Shown here: one piece after another, positions 1 to 11,707 of the stretch
Layout of the letters: every line of letters begins with the position of its first letter
Numbering within the stretch: the first letter of the stretch is position 1
Notes under the pieces: model-generated
What the model saw: only the letters and a program-made list of their open reading frames with translations
Told to the model about the DNA's origin: nothing
The model's database searches: none
From: Ceratorhiza oryzae-sativae
Lineage: Eukaryota; Basidiomycota; Agaricomycetes; Cantharellales; Ceratobasidiaceae
Direction of reading: 5' to 3'
Length of the DNA stretch: 64,000 nucleotides
Assembly (NCBI GenBank): GCA_030998015.1
Contig: JARWMV010000251.1
Coordinates: 248,001 to 312,000, forward strand
Translations under genes and position numbers: made by a program

Positions 1-267
1 CACCCTGATCTTCGCATACACCTTCGATTTTTCTTGGTTCGAGCTTGTACCTGCAGCTTGCACATTTTCGTTGTAGACATGAAAAGAATGTTGTGCTTCG
101 TGCATGTACACTCTATTTGTATCATTATAAATATCACGTCCTCTCTCTCTCTCGTCACCCACGTGTTTGATCAACCAACTTAACGACCCGTGCGACGGCA
201 TTAATATTCTCCGTTTAGTATTGTATGGCGAGCTAAAATAGCCAATTGAATCGAAATTGCGTCTAAC

Positions 268-3200
268 TCATAAATCGACAGCGGTCCCCATTCCTGTCCC
301 TTTTACCATCGCTTCCAACACCATTTCAGTCATGGCCCTCCGATCCTCTGCGGCGCGCCAGTCAAGGCTGCTGAGCATAAGCTCGTGCACCGACTGTCGG
401 AGTGCGATCTCGTGAGGTAAATGCTCGTTTGCGAGCTTAACGCGCTGTTCTTCTAGGGCGGCGATCTACAAGGGAAGCACAACGTATATCATGAGTAATG
501 ATACCCAGTGGAGCCCGCGAAAGACGAGATGAAATAATTTAGTGATAGTCAATGTGCGGAGCGGGCACTTTGAAAGGCAATCAAATAGAGACAGGACTTG
601 AGTCTGGCTCGTAGAGTCTGTGGGATTCCTCAAGCACGAAGATCACTTTGCGAAAGATGAACAACCAAGAGAAAATGATGTTCGGGATGTTCAGGTTTCG
701 CGAACACGAGGTAGCTCGTAAATGAAAAAAAAGGTCCGTGTGAATGGACATCGGAGAGGCGAACATACACCCTGGGGATAGACGTGCAATATGCAAGGTG
801 ATTAAACTTGCCACCAAGCGAGGAATACGAGGAAGGAAATCGTGAAAACGAATATGTGGTGTGAAAAAAGGGCTGTCTGAATGTCCGATAATCCATCGAT
901 CAAATACCTGTCTAGCATGTCATCAGGAAATCCCAGATCGAAGTCAAAGCACCCTGTTTTCCAACCACCCTAGCCTACACCAAACTCGGTGCCACCCGCG
1001 ATGCGCTTACGCTGTCCACCAGCCTTGGTCCAGCTCGCCCCGTAGGACGCGCAGAATGGATGTCCGATTAACCATCGCGTATTCCACAGCCCGGAAAAAG
1101 AAATGCAGACCAAAAAAATACGAAATTGGAGGGGCGAGACTTACCTCTTTCTCTAGGTCAGGGAACAGCACCTCACGTTTTGTCGTGCGGATGACCGGGG
1201 CGCGTGGTCGCCGAGCTGGGTTGGTAGGTAGTGCATGAACTTTACGCTCACCCTCGGGTGGTAGCACTCCGCTTGGAGCCGCACCGTTCCTGTCCCTCGC
1301 TCCCCGCTCGTCGCCATCCCTATCCCGATCCCGCTCGCGGCCGAAATCCTGCCCACTGGCTGTCATTGCCTTGGGCTTCTCAGGTAATCCGCGGGTGGCA
1401 CGCGGTCCGCGTGGGGGCGAACGGGGCGCGCGTGGGGGTGAACGCGGACGAGGTGGCAAAGGAAGCGAGTGAATCTGAGGGAGTGAATGTGATTGAGGTC
1501 CCGGAACATGCACGTTTGCATGCAACGAGTTAGGAACAGGCAATGGTACACCCGGGCTTGGGGCCGGCGATACACGCACTGGGGTTTGTGCTTGAACAGG
1601 GTCTGAGTGCGCGGGTGATGTAATTTGGCCACCGTCGGCGTGCTCTGGAGCAGGTGTACCCAGGTGAGACCCAATAGCACTATTAGTGGGCTCTTCTTTT
1701 AGATCGACATCCATTGCATTGGAGTCGGCTTGCACAGGGATGGTGTCTGCACCATTTTGGCCAACGTCATCGTCTCCTTTCTTCTTCGTCTCTCTTTCCA
1801 CCAGTTTGTTCTGGACTGCCGCGAGATAGCTTTGGAAGCTGCTTTGAGGTCGTTCCCACCCCGGACCAGTATTCCCCCCAGTAATTCCAGGACCAGCGCT
1901 CGTTCCGGAGATCATCATATTTCTCGGCCCACGAGGAGGCTCACGATCCCCTCTGGGACCGGTCGGCGGTGGGCCTCCACGTGTAGGACCAGGGGCGTTA
2001 CGGGGCGCTACAGGAAGGACAGCAGGTTGATTACCTGGGGCGCGCCAGCGTGGTCCAGTGGGTATAGCTGGACTCGGATCTGCCGCGACGGCAGTGGCTG
2101 ACACGGCACCAGGGTTGGATGAAGGAGAGCCGTCCTTGCGATCCCGTTCAGCCAACGGTTCTCGATCATTGCGGGATCGCCAATAGGGGGAATGGGATAG
2201 GGAGCGCGGCGGTCGGGGCGAGGATGTGCGAGATCGAGAATGAGTGCGGGATCGAGCGTGCGAATGGGGTGTATGGTCTTGTGACTTGGCCGGAGACCGC
2301 GAGCGAGCAGAACGTAAGAGGGAAGGCGACCGCGACCGCGGGGAGTGATTGTGGCTGGGCTTCTCCCGCGAATCTGAGCGCGCGAGCACTGCAGGTGGGT
2401 TTACCGGTGACCTGGATCGGGATTTGCGAGATGGACTGCGAGTTCGCGCCGGCGGAGAGCGAGAGCGAGAGCGGCCTGGGGTGGAATTTCAGAGATAAAG
2501 TCAGAAAAAATAATTCTGCGGTTCTACGCATCTGAGGCGACACGTTGACGGATGGCCACTAAACGAGATAGGCAGGAGAGAGGGCGGGGAGTGGGCAAGA
2601 GGAAACCAGCAAGAGCTCACCTCGACGCGGCTCGATCATCCGCCTGTTCTCTTCACCGCTCGGGTAGTCGTCCCGAGCCTCGTCGGCCGCCACAAAGGAG
2701 TCCCAATTTCCCTTTTCTCTGCCCTCCCGCTTTCTCGCTCTCCCACCACGAGGTTTCCTCGACCTGCGCCCTGGCGAACGTTCTTCGCCCTCCTCAAGAG
2801 GCTCTGTTGCGTCCCGAGAGACCGGGCCGGTTCTTGGAGGCGATGGCTGTCTCATGGGGGCTGCGACCGGCCCCAGACGCTGCAGCAGGGACGGAGGGGA
2901 CCTGAGACCGCCCCTGGGTATGAACATTGGGCTTTCTCCTCGCCGGTAGCGCGGGGGACTTCGTGATCTGGATATGGGAGGTGGCGAGCGGCTATACGAC
3001 CTCGACCTGGAGAATGACCTGGAGCGCGGCCTCTGATGGAGAAACCTGCAGCGAGCGCCCTTGTCGCATCCGGTGGGCCGGGAGAAGTACTTGCACAGGA
3101 CATTCGTCTTCACGGGCGGAGGCGATCGCGACCGAGAGCGCTCCCAGGCGCGTCGCGGGAGACGCGAGCCCGGCAGATGTGGCGGGGGCGTCCGGCGGGC

Positions 3201-3428
3201 CTGGAAGTCATAGTCGTAGTCGAACGATCTGGACCTGGAGCGAGAGCGGGGGCGAAACATCGGCCGGCCTCTGGGTGGCTCTCGGTCCCAGCTCTGGGGG
3301 CTGCGACCGCGTGGCGCGGGCTCCCAGCTGCTTGGACCCGGGCGCTGCACCGTTGGCGGGCTCACATGGCGGGATCCACGTCGGGGCGGAGACGGAGGCG
3401 CATTCGGGCGTTTGGGAAGCGAGTCCAT
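268..3428 (-). CDS. CCCH zinc-finger protein with RS-rich regions
   Basis: Likely nuclear RNA-binding or splicing-associated protein. The start is the ATG at 3428, opening MDSLPKRPN. Exon 1 (3428-2621) carries arginine/serine dipeptides and one CCCH finger of spacing C-x8-C-x5-C-x3-H (CKYFSRPTGC...CRFLH). The donor at 2620 and acceptor at 2476 join in frame to exon 2 (2475-1145), which continues the RS repeats (RSRSRSPPARTRS) and then a long Pro/Arg-rich disordered stretch. A candidate last exon (465-268) encodes a charged helix beginning IAALEEQRVK and ending in TGA at 268. Exons between 1145 and 465 are uncertain; pieces near 960-880 and 760-630 are possible. The CCCH and RS assignment is visible directly. 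A splicing role is inference from the family style. It lies head-to-tail downstream of WAPL. Confidence 0.75.
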
Positions 3429-3854
3429 CGTCAACCTTGCTCTTTCGCGCGCTCTCCAAGTGGTCGTAGCGTTGGGCCAGGTTGGCAAGTCACGTGTCTG
3501 CCCTCTGTCCAAGCACCTGAAGAAGGTCGACGGGAGAAGAGCGCCGACGACAGAACCACTATGCCCCGTGGCAAATAAAATCTCTGAGCGCAGCCCTGAT
3601 GCTTGGCTCACTCGAATGAATTCATGGCCCGCCTCGTAAACGGCTGAAAATTAATCACGTGTACGGCAGTGTTGAGAGTCATTTGTCGCTTGTGAATTCA
3701 TCTACAACGTCTTGGCGATTTTGGATCGCATATAATGACAAAGGCACCTGAGGGGCCAAGTACAGAGTGTTCGCAAGTAGCGAGTTACCCATTATCGCAT
3801 AAACAATCGACAGCAAGAAAACATATTAGAGCAAAGGCACAATGTCTATCCCGA
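3429..3854. other. Intergenic spacer between WAPL and the CCCH/RS gene
   Basis: About 430 bp holding the 3' flank of WAPL and the promoter of the CCCH/RS gene. It contains one CACGTG (near 3655) and no convincing coding frame or RNA gene. Confidence 0.5.
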
Positions 3855-6545
3855 TTAATAAATATCCCGTAGCCGTCTAGCAACACCCAGCGCCACGACA
3901 GAACCGGCATCCCCACTCGACATGACTGCTTCTTCGTTCTCTTCATCCTCATCTTCGTCGTCGCGCTTGACCTTGACAGCTTGTGCAACTGCTCATACGC
4001 ATGAACGAATTGCTCAATGCTTTGGGCCAAGTCTTCGAATTTGTTGGAACCGGCTTCACCAGGAAGCGCATCGTATAGCTTGTCCTTGATCGATTCGTCG
4101 TTGACGGTCAAAAGTCCAAGTAGGACAGCAAGGTAGCCAAGAACAAATGTCGAGTGGAAGTCATTCTACATGTCCCATCAGCTTGTCAACGATCAAACAA
4201 CAGGAACACATCTGCTCGCCTGGAGTGTGCTCATGCTCTGCAGCCTCTGATACAACCCCGTGTACAACTCCAGTTCAGGTTTCCGGTTCTTGCACGTGCA
4301 TTCATTTGCACATTTTCGCGCCAGGATGCATCCATCATATACATCTGCATATCCCAAATCATTCAATACGTAGCACCGTAAAAACACAATGGCTTTCAAC
4401 TTACAAAGATTCTGAAGCTGCTGTCCACCGTCCGGGCCATCTTTCACAAGGTTCAATAGCAATGCCAGCGATAAACATGCGTGTTCAAACAGTGAAGACT
4501 GAACGCCTGGAGAACCCCCCTGAGCGACGAATCGAGCCATGACATGGAATGTCAATGGATTCTGGAGAACTATAGGCTGAATCCTGTTGGGGTGTCCTTC
4601 CGAGTCTTGCGACTGAGATGATTGATCGTTCCTCGCGTCGCTTGTGAGCAGGACCAAGACTTTCAGACATGCCAGCGCGCATTGTTCAGCTAGGTTCAAG
4701 ACTGTTTTAACCGGTAAGCACACTGGACAATAGACAGCAACATCCCGGCTTACCTCCATCTTCCAAATCCTTAGGATTGCTCGCTATCAAGACTTGACAG
4801 ACCCTGCAGAACGTAACAACACTCTGAACAAATTCTTCTTCCTCTTTATCTGCTGTTCGCCCTTCAGATTCATCCAAGCGTTCCTGGTCGACGGCAACTT
4901 GGCAGGCTCTTAATAAATTAGACATGACCCGTAGAAGTGCACAGTTCCTGCGCTGGACGGCGGAATTACATTCAGGCCAGTTGAGTAGCCGGATAATCGA
5001 GTGTCGAACGCGCGAAGGTATGTGCATGAAGTAGCAATAATAGCAAGTGTCGCAGGTCGAGCTATGGGTTTCGGTACAACAACAGCAAGTCCATGGGAGA
5101 CCAAAAGGCGCGTGGAAATCTAATTAATGATAAAGTCTTGGACTATGCTCGAAGGATGCTTAAGAGAACGAACCACTTGTCCCGGGGGTATAACCTCGGA
5201 TTGTTTGCACAGTTCAAGCAGTGCACTCAACTAGTACCCATGAGCATATACAAGCGCACAACGTTATCCTCACTTACCTGCTTTCGCTCTACTTTACCCA
5301 ACCCGATCTTGCGAGCAACGTCAGAATAGCTCGCCCAGCTGCTGTCGGATGCGGCGGCTTCCAATCCATCCAATTCTCGGGCTCGGTTAAGGACAAGACA
5401 GAATGTCGAGGGTATGTTTACATCTTGTAACGCCCCGGGGACATCCTGAAGCTCGCGAGCGACTAGCGTCACAAATATCCCAGCAATAGCGTCAAAAACC
5501 TAACGATACCTGAAAGTCAGATGCAGGACCACGGGTAGGAAGATCAGCCGTGTCATATAAACACACCCTATCACCGGTTTCGATTACAGATTCATGTATC
5601 GCACGCCATGCCCTACCCAGAACATCCGACGCCCTTGCACGTTGCACAAATCCTGCCTCACACATTCTCCCAACAAATTCTACTGCGCTATAATCGAGCC
5701 GACGCTAAGTTGCTTTGTCCGCAGCCATAACGCAAAGATACATACCTAGCCCTCCGGACTTTGACAATAGTCTCGCCCTCTAACCCTTGTAGCACATAGT
5801 CAATGTCATCCCCAAATCGCCTTGATTCACCTTTAACCCTCATCTCGGTTATACTTCGCAAGTCGGTCTCGCCATTGAAGGTGATGTTCTTCTCGGCCGT
5901 ATCCTGCTGCAGCTCTTCCTGAGATTCGGATAAGATCAAATCATTGTACGACTTGGTTGGCACAAGGCGAGGAGCAGAAGTCGCCAGACGCTGCCCAGAC
6001 GCATCCAACTCGTCGAGCGGCATAAGGAATGAACGCATTTGGGAATACGTCCGACGTGGCGCAGGCATGCCGAGTGTAGTCGGCGTCGTAGACATAGGCT
6101 CGGCCGAGCCTTTTCCCTGCTGGGGTGTGGTATTCGTGTTGAGCCTGGTCAATTGTGGCTGGCTTTGCGTGGATCCCGAAACAGACGTGTTTTGGCTGGC
6201 ATCCTCGGACGGAGGCGTGGCGGCTCGAGCACCCGAGTTGGTCATTCCCGTGCCAATGCCCGAGTTAGAGACCTCGCGTCGCGCTTTCATGCGCCTCGAA
6301 ATTGACACGCTTTGGGGTGTGCGAGCAGGAATGGAAGACGAGGTCGGCGTGTGTGTTACGCCCTAGAACATTACCGCCGGTTTGCGTAGTTTTTCAACCC
6401 AAAATCATTGAAAACTTACAGTACGAGGATTCTTCGAAGGCGCGCCAATAACCTCGTCGTCCGTGCTAGCCGACTCGCTCGAGCTCTTGTCATAATCGAT
6501 GCGCGGGGGCTTTTTGCGCTTTATCGACCGAGAAGGAGGAGGCAT
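3855..6545 (-). CDS. WAPL-like cohesin release factor
   Basis: WAPL/Rad61 proteins remove cohesin from chromatin in the nucleus. Start ATG at 6545 (MPPPSRSIKRKKPP). Resolved exons: 6545-6420, 6362-5746, 5687-5567 and 5499-5278, joined in frame by introns of 57-67 bp. The family signature spans exons 2-3: ESRRFGDDIDYVLQGLEG, then VRRAR/SAVEFVGRMCEAGF, where WAPL domains have a conserved helical start. The N-terminus is basic and disordered. Later helical blocks such as SVVTFCRVCQVL and LLNLVKDGPDGG lie at 5030-4200, and their splicing is only partly resolved. The last exon ends with an acidic tail (DEDEDEENEE) and TAA at 3855. The frame before the acidic tail is one base out near 3980; one extra G there would join the two parts. 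Family call confident; full gene model moderate. Confidence 0.85.
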
Positions 6546-6722
6546 CCTCGATAAAGGTAGGAAATAAAGGTATATTCACTTTTATGATGAGGTGCAGCGT
6601 CAGATACTCGCCGAGACCTCCCAAGATATTACAAGAGCGAATGTGGTCGTTTGCACATCAAACCACCGATCGAGTTGGACAAGCTCCAACACAGCCACTG
6701 AGCGTGTCTGCTTGTTTCCCCC
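6546..6722. promoter_or_regulatory. Shared divergent promoter, WAPL and cyclin L
   Basis: The two start codons face away from each other with only 177 bp between, so both promoters must lie here or extend into the neighbouring first exon. No TATA element or known operator was recognised. Confidence 0.5.
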
Positions 6723-7944
6723 ATGTCGATGGTACCTTATCCGCTCGCTTCTCTCTCTCAGATATCCCAAACACCCTCTCGTGCCGATGGAATACCCGTA
6801 GAAATAGAAGAAGGGCTACGAGTCTGTGGCTGCAAGATGATTCAACAGGCCGGGTTATTGCTAAAACAGTGAGTGTTTGCTACACCAGCTGATGCATTCC
6901 AAGCGCTCAGAAAGGTCTTTATGATAAAGTAATCAGGTAGCAATGTCGACAGCTCAGATATTATTTCAGAGATTCTGGTATGTCACCTCGTTCAAGCAGT
7001 TTAGTGTCATGGTAAGACTTCCGCCCCGATCATTCTCCGTGGCGCTGCTCATTGGGGCAGGTCTAGGACATTGGCATGGGTGCTCTCTACTTGGCTTCTA
7101 AGCTTGAAGAATGCTCTGTTCGCATGCGCGACTTGATCAATGTATTCGACTTGTTGCTGGCCCGCTCCAGACATATGCTGCGGCACGACCAACAAGTACG
7201 TATCCCATACCATTGAATTCCGCGAGTTAGACCTAATGGCCCACCCAGCCATTCAAATATGTCACAATGGGCTACTTTGATGAAGCATTTTATGATGCCA
7301 AAGATGCGCTCGTCGTGGCAGAAATGCAAATCCTTAAACGACTCGGGTTCGACGTGCGCGCAAGGCTACCTTACGGCGCTATGGTCAACTATGCCCAGGT
7401 TCTCAATCTTACGAACGCAAAAGGCAAAGATGGACAAGGTGTACCGCAGCGAGCTTGGGGGTACTTGAACGATGCGTGAGTCTTTTCCGGGGAACACTCT
7501 CCCGCCGGCACTCTTTCGCTAACCACCCTACTCAGATTACAAACGCCCGTATACGCCTTGTACCCGGTCCCAACTATCGCTTGTGCTGCACTCCACCTCG
7601 CTGTCCGCCACGCCGGTATCCCACTTCCAGGCGATCGCCCTCTAAAACCCGTAGACCCCCCGGCCGAAGGACCAAGCACATCTCAAACCGATGATCCCCA
7701 ACTCGTGCGAGAGCAGCAGCTGCGACGGGCTCTCGAACTCAGGCAACAGCAACAGCGCCGACAAGATGAAGAAGACCAACCGTGGTATACGCTCTTTGAC
7801 GTCGATCGAGAAGACCTGGAAGCCGTTTCGGGGTGGATCATGCGATTGTACCAGCAACCAGATCCGAAACTCGAGAAAACTGTGCTCGAACTCGTCGTTG
7901 GAGGCAAAAAAGCCGTGAGGGCATGGGCAGATGAGCATAATTGA
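6723..7944 (+). CDS. Cyclin L-type cyclin
   Basis: Cyclin L proteins partner CDK11-type kinases in transcription and splicing control. Exons: 6723-6868, 6937-7011, 7067-7195, 7249-7475, 7536-7944. Cyclin-box matches include GCKMIQQAGLLLK, then VAMSTAQILFQRFW, then GALYLASKLEECSVRMRDLI, EMQILKRLGFDV and QRAWGYLND followed by TIACAALHLAVRHA. Start chosen at the ATG at 6723; a second in-frame ATG lies at 6729. The exon 1/2 junction is one base short: exon 1 ends with CA before the donor at 6869, while exon 2 needs phase 0. A GG pair read as a single G at the donor would explain this. The stop follows a helical tail (KAVRAWADEHN). Unlike animal cyclin L there is no RS tail. Confidence 0.88.
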
Positions 7945-8125
7945 GTGCTATTTTTTGGGTGTACATAGTCCGTGTATGGCGGCTGGATGGACCATTATGA
8001 TTTCGGTATGGGTATACATTCCATGTGCGTTTGAGATGGATCAAATGGCAATTGGCAAAAGTATCCCAGACTCTGCGACTGGTTTGAGCCATGGGAAGAG
8101 ATGAATACGATTCGCAAACGCTTAC

Positions 8126-8282
8126 CTGCATCGTCGCGAAGAGCCTTAGCTTGCATAGCAACCTTGGCAAAGGCTTAGTAGCCTATCAAAGTCCGAACTG
8201 TGTTCGCTTACTTGTATGCATTCTTCTGGTCTTCCTCGCTCCCTGCGGCACAGTTGCGCACTGTTCGAGTCTCGATCACCAT
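8126..8282 (-). CDS. Possible small gene, two short exons
   Basis: An ATG at 8282 opens MVIETRTVRNCAAGSEEDQK and runs to a good donor (GTAAGC) just below 8212. A second open stretch encoding AKVAMQAKALRDDAG ends at another GTAAGC donor just below 8126. The two do not join in a consistent phase without an extra base, and the 3' end was not found. I do not recognise the product. It could be a small protein or the downstream exons of the gene at 8353-8604. Confidence 0.25.
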
Positions 8283-8352
8283 CAAATGCGTAAGTCGCGG
8301 CTGGGGCGACCTATAACGTCTACAGTCAACTCATCCACATACAAATATTTAT

Positions 8353-8604
8353 TTAATCCCTCACATTTATAAACGCCTTGACCAAAGCTTCCGGGTTAGA
8401 CTTGGACTCGGATGGCATCTCGCTCTTTCCTTGAGACGACGTCAGTGAGAACATAATGTTTCGATAGATTTGATCGCCGGTGGGCCCTAGATCACATGAC
8501 CCGCCACCCGATTTGCTTTCTTTCAGAGCAGTCCAGTTGAGCAAATGAGGCTTACGGCAATAAATGGTGGCAACAAACCAGGCGAATTTGCGAACAATGG
8601 GCAT
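8353..8604 (-). CDS. Small protein of unknown function (about 60 residues)
   Basis: ATG at 8604 gives MPIVRKFAWFVATIYC, a short basic-hydrophobic start that could be a membrane anchor or mitochondrial signal. A phase-1 intron (GTAAGC...GATCTAG) joins to RPTGDQIYRNIMFSLTSS and the frame ends at TAA at 8353. The reading is also open upstream of the ATG without another ATG. The end may instead be a donor at AAT/GTGAGG with further exons below 8353. Not recognised. It is divergent to the 8730 gene, with 125 bp between the starts. Confidence 0.4.
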   Translation of the reverse strand: MPIVRKFAWFVATIYCRKPHLLNWTALKESKSGGGSCDLGPTGDQIYRNIMFSLTSSQGKSEMPSESKSNPEALVKAFINVRD

Positions 8605-8729
8605 GAAGCGGGCCGCCTGGATGGGTCCAAGTAGTTGTTTGAGACTGGAATATATATTGGCACTTGGAGCTGAATAAAGCCTCGCCAACGCCTTGCTCGG
8701 CTTTTCATACGTTGCTCGCAGCTACCAAT

Positions 8730-9962
8730 ATGGCCCGCACTCGTAGCCAATCTAACACTGAAGCGCCTCTTTCGTCTAGCGCTAGTACTTCTTCCGACGC
8801 TAGTCAGGCCGGACCCCACGCTTCGACTGTCAACCCACCGGACACCAGCAACAAACCCGTGGCTCTGCCATCAACCAACACCGGGCTCGAACTATATCTG
8901 CCAAGGGGCCACACACGCGTCTCTCGACTCGCTGCTACACTCGCGCTCGAGCAACTCCGCACGCGACTCGACGTGATCGACGAACATTCACGCGACTTGC
9001 GAAACGCGAGGCGGATATTAGTCAAGAGAGAAGAAGCGTTGGTCAAAGAACGCGACTAGCTGGTCGGGTTTTTACGTTCACTCGAAATTGCTATCCTCGC
9101 TTCCAGCTCGAGTGACTTTTCGACCCAGCGGTGTAGAGGGGCAGAGAAGCGCGATAAGCCAATGAGCGATATGGATGTCGACATGACCTACGAGGATGAG
9201 TTGATGGAACTCGAGCCACCCTCGAAGCGCAGAACCATCGATAGTAAGTCGCAACACGTCTTTTGGTTATACTGTTCTAACCATGCCTCAGGCCCAGTGA
9301 TAACGCGCCCGGGTTTGCGACCACTCGTGGCATCGCCAACCCTCCTCGAATACTGCCCTCCCGAATTCCAACAACCCTCGACAAGTCTACCACGCCCTCT
9401 AGAAGAGTCTGCGGCACCAAAGACTCCTCAGTCGTCGCCAAAATCCAAATGTAGCGTCCGAAACGGAATACGTTTTCCGCCTGGCAGTGCTCCTCGACCT
9501 TCGGCACCTCGTAGCCGAAGCTCTAGTCCAGCCTTGACGCAGATGCTTCCTCCACCAGTCCCTTCATCCCTTACATCTAGCCCAGTCACTCCCAAACCGA
9601 CTAAACTCTACGAGCCCCTCGTCGGTAAACTAAACGCGCCACTCTTTCCAGCTGCTCCCGAATCCAGAGCGCATACACCCACCTCCCGACGAGACTTTGT
9701 CGAGATCCCTGCCAGTGCCCTGACCTCGAACCCCTTTGTATCTTGGCAAGTCACATACCTGGGTCCTGAGCGTACTCCCTCGCCGCCTATTGGAGAGAAT
9801 AAAATTACCTGGGCGCCCAAAGTACAGCCTGACGAGCGCCGCAGGTTTGTGGAGCCCAAACTGTCCGTGCCTGAATCAAAGGTCGAGGCACAAGAACAGG
9901 AGTTTGGACCTGCATCTAGGACGAGGGCCAAAGCCAATAACGCGGCGAAGGGTCGCGTTTAG
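8730..9962 (+). CDS. Unknown protein, one frame interrupted by a TAG
   Basis: The frame from ATG 8730 (MARTRSQSNTEAP) runs through a Ser/Thr-rich start and a coiled-coil-like helix (LEQLRTRLDVIDEHSRDL, then REEALVKERD) to a TAG at 9057-9059. The same frame continues without a break (LVGFLRSLEIAIL) into an acidic segment (MSDMDVDMTYEDEL), a 48-bp intron (9244-9291, GT-AG, in phase) and a Pro/Ser-rich C-terminus with SNPFVSWQVTYLGPERTPSP, ending at 9962. Either a helical gene carries one nonsense codon, or there are two small genes (8730-9059 and 9162-9962). The uninterrupted helix favours the first. No family recognised; nuclear disordered protein is a guess. Confidence 0.55.
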
Positions 9963-11339
9963 GTAAAAGAAGGTGTTTAAAGTATCCATTAAATAATGCC
10001 TCAAGGAGGATGGCGTGGTTGTTTATGTCTGGATGTATACTTTTTCCTTGCCGAGCCGCATAAAGGCTATGGTTATAATTTCTCCCTTCGTATACTTGTT
10101 CCCTTGTACTATAGTATTCGGTTTGTTGGAGAACCTAAATGCATTCATTGACGCAAATGACCTTGAATTTATCCCCGCCCGCCCAAGTTTGTTGAGTAAT
10201 TCTTGAAAGCTTGCCAGAGTAGAAAAGAATAGCGTGTTATCATAGACGGGCCACCGGAGTGTAGCTTGTCTAACCTGCCAGCATAGAGGGAGTCCGGTTT
10301 TCCCAGAGACTAGCCTCATCGCGTTTTAGGCGCACGTACCTATGTCGCAAAAGCATAGAATCGATTGATTTGATTTACATGGGACAGACGATGAAGTTTA
10401 ACACAGAATATTACTAGACAACAAGAGCGTGGAACAGTAATACAGAGTGTAGACAACTTATGCGAACGGACGCGATCAAGCACCTGGTTGGATTATATAT
10501 TATCCTCAATGCTCATCTGAGAGAGACGAAGATGGAGCTCTAAGCAATGGATGCGCGCTCTTATAGCGTGCGTTGTACCTCTTCGTTATAGACATCACAC
10601 TTTCGCACCAACTCGAGAAACCTCTTGATCCTATTGCATTCAGTCTGACTCGAACGATTCTCGTCGATCCAGCACGAGATCGAGGCGTAGGAAAAAAATA
10701 TGCTATTGCCCAAAAGCGAGTATTATGCTTGCGAAAGATTCTCGGCCCCATAGGCGGGGTTGTGGCACGAATGCTAAGTTTCCCAAAGCGGCGCAACTTT
10801 TCTATCTTTTCTTTTCTCCGTCTGACAAAACGCTCTGGGAGTTGCATTACATGTTTTATCTGCGTGGGTGTTTATCGGGCTTATAGCAATCAAGAAGCCT
10901 ACTGAATTTGAGACGCCGGCCGCCTTTGAAGCGAGCATGTTAGCAGGAGCAAGAGGCGTGAGCCGTGCAACAATCCCCGGATACGTGAGATTACTCGGGA
11001 CAAGGGCCAAGTGACGCACGGCGGTCGTATTTCTCCGGTAGGATCTGACCGCAAGGCATTGAATACGGATATCCAAACAAGCTCGACCGGCGGCTAGCCA
11101 TGGTAGATGATTTCGAATAGGAAACAGAATCCACAAGTACATATTTCCTAATTCGTTCGCTCCAAGCGAAGCCAAATGAATGTATAAGTTGTGGAGCAAT
11201 CCCTGTACACGCTCAGACTCGTCGTTAGAAAGATGCAGCCCTGGATTAGGCATGACTCTGTAAATGAGGTCCACCAACGAGCAAGATATTTCGAACACTA
11301 ACCAAATCACATATCTACGAGGTGGTGTATCATTCCCCC
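9963..11339. other. Intergenic region, no gene supported
   Basis: About 1.4 kb between convergent genes. Open frames on both strands are short or lack splice support. The 10774-11589 minus frame is mostly the downstream shadow of mL49. No tRNA or clear transposon remnant seen. Confidence 0.5.
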
Positions 11340-11707
11340 CTAGAAACCTCGGCTCAGCAACCACTGGGCGACGTGCTCTCGCCAAGTGCCCTGGATCTCG
11401 ACGTGCTTTCCATGTCGTATGATGATTTTGGGCGGTCTCCTGGTCGAATCGAAGAGGGAATTCAAGAGGTCGTTGCGAAGAGCCTGTTCGAGAGTTTAGA
11501 CATGTACGGATTTTGGGGGAAGAGGAATCGACGCACCCCAGCGTTGCCATCGACGTTGCGGATGAGGGTGGTTGCTTTTGTTCCAGCACGAAACTCGTTG
11601 TACACTGGCAGACGCCCGCTGGTCGCTTGGCGAGCGATAAAATACGGATATCGCACAGTTTTAATATCTGCAGAGGCGGCGGCGCGGCGGACGAGTGAGG
11701 CGGACAT
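11340..11707 (-). CDS. Mitochondrial large ribosomal subunit protein mL49 (IMG2 family)
   Basis: Structural protein of the mitochondrial ribosome. Exon 1 (11707-11537) encodes MSASLVRRAAASADIKTVRY followed by PYFIARQATSGRLPVYNEFR, the hallmark of the mL49/IMG2 domain. A 53-bp phase-0 intron joins to exon 2 (11483-11340), which ends GKHVEIQGTWREHVAQWLL then SRGF and TAG. The product is 104 residues, short for the family but with both conserved ends present. The basic start (LVRRAAASA) fits a mitochondrial signal. Its start is divergent to the 12101 gene, with about 390 bp between. Confidence 0.92.

Noticed and set aside
2927..3578. Two plus-strand open frames of about 180 codons
   Set aside because: They lie exactly opposite the RS-rich exon; the CGN/TCN repeat makes the opposite strand open. 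No domain features.
5500..5509. A 10-nt intron (GTATCGTTAG) in WAPL
   Set aside because: Too short to splice. A 67-bp intron from 5566 to 5500 (GTGTGT...TTAG) keeps the same frame and conserved sequence.
8255..8275. TTCGAGTC resembling a tRNA T-loop
   Set aside because: The flanking 5-bp stem does not pair and no acceptor stem or anticodon arm is present.
10774..11589. 271-codon minus-strand frame as a gene
   Set aside because: Its N-terminal half overlaps mL49 exon 2 in another frame; the rest has no splice or domain support.
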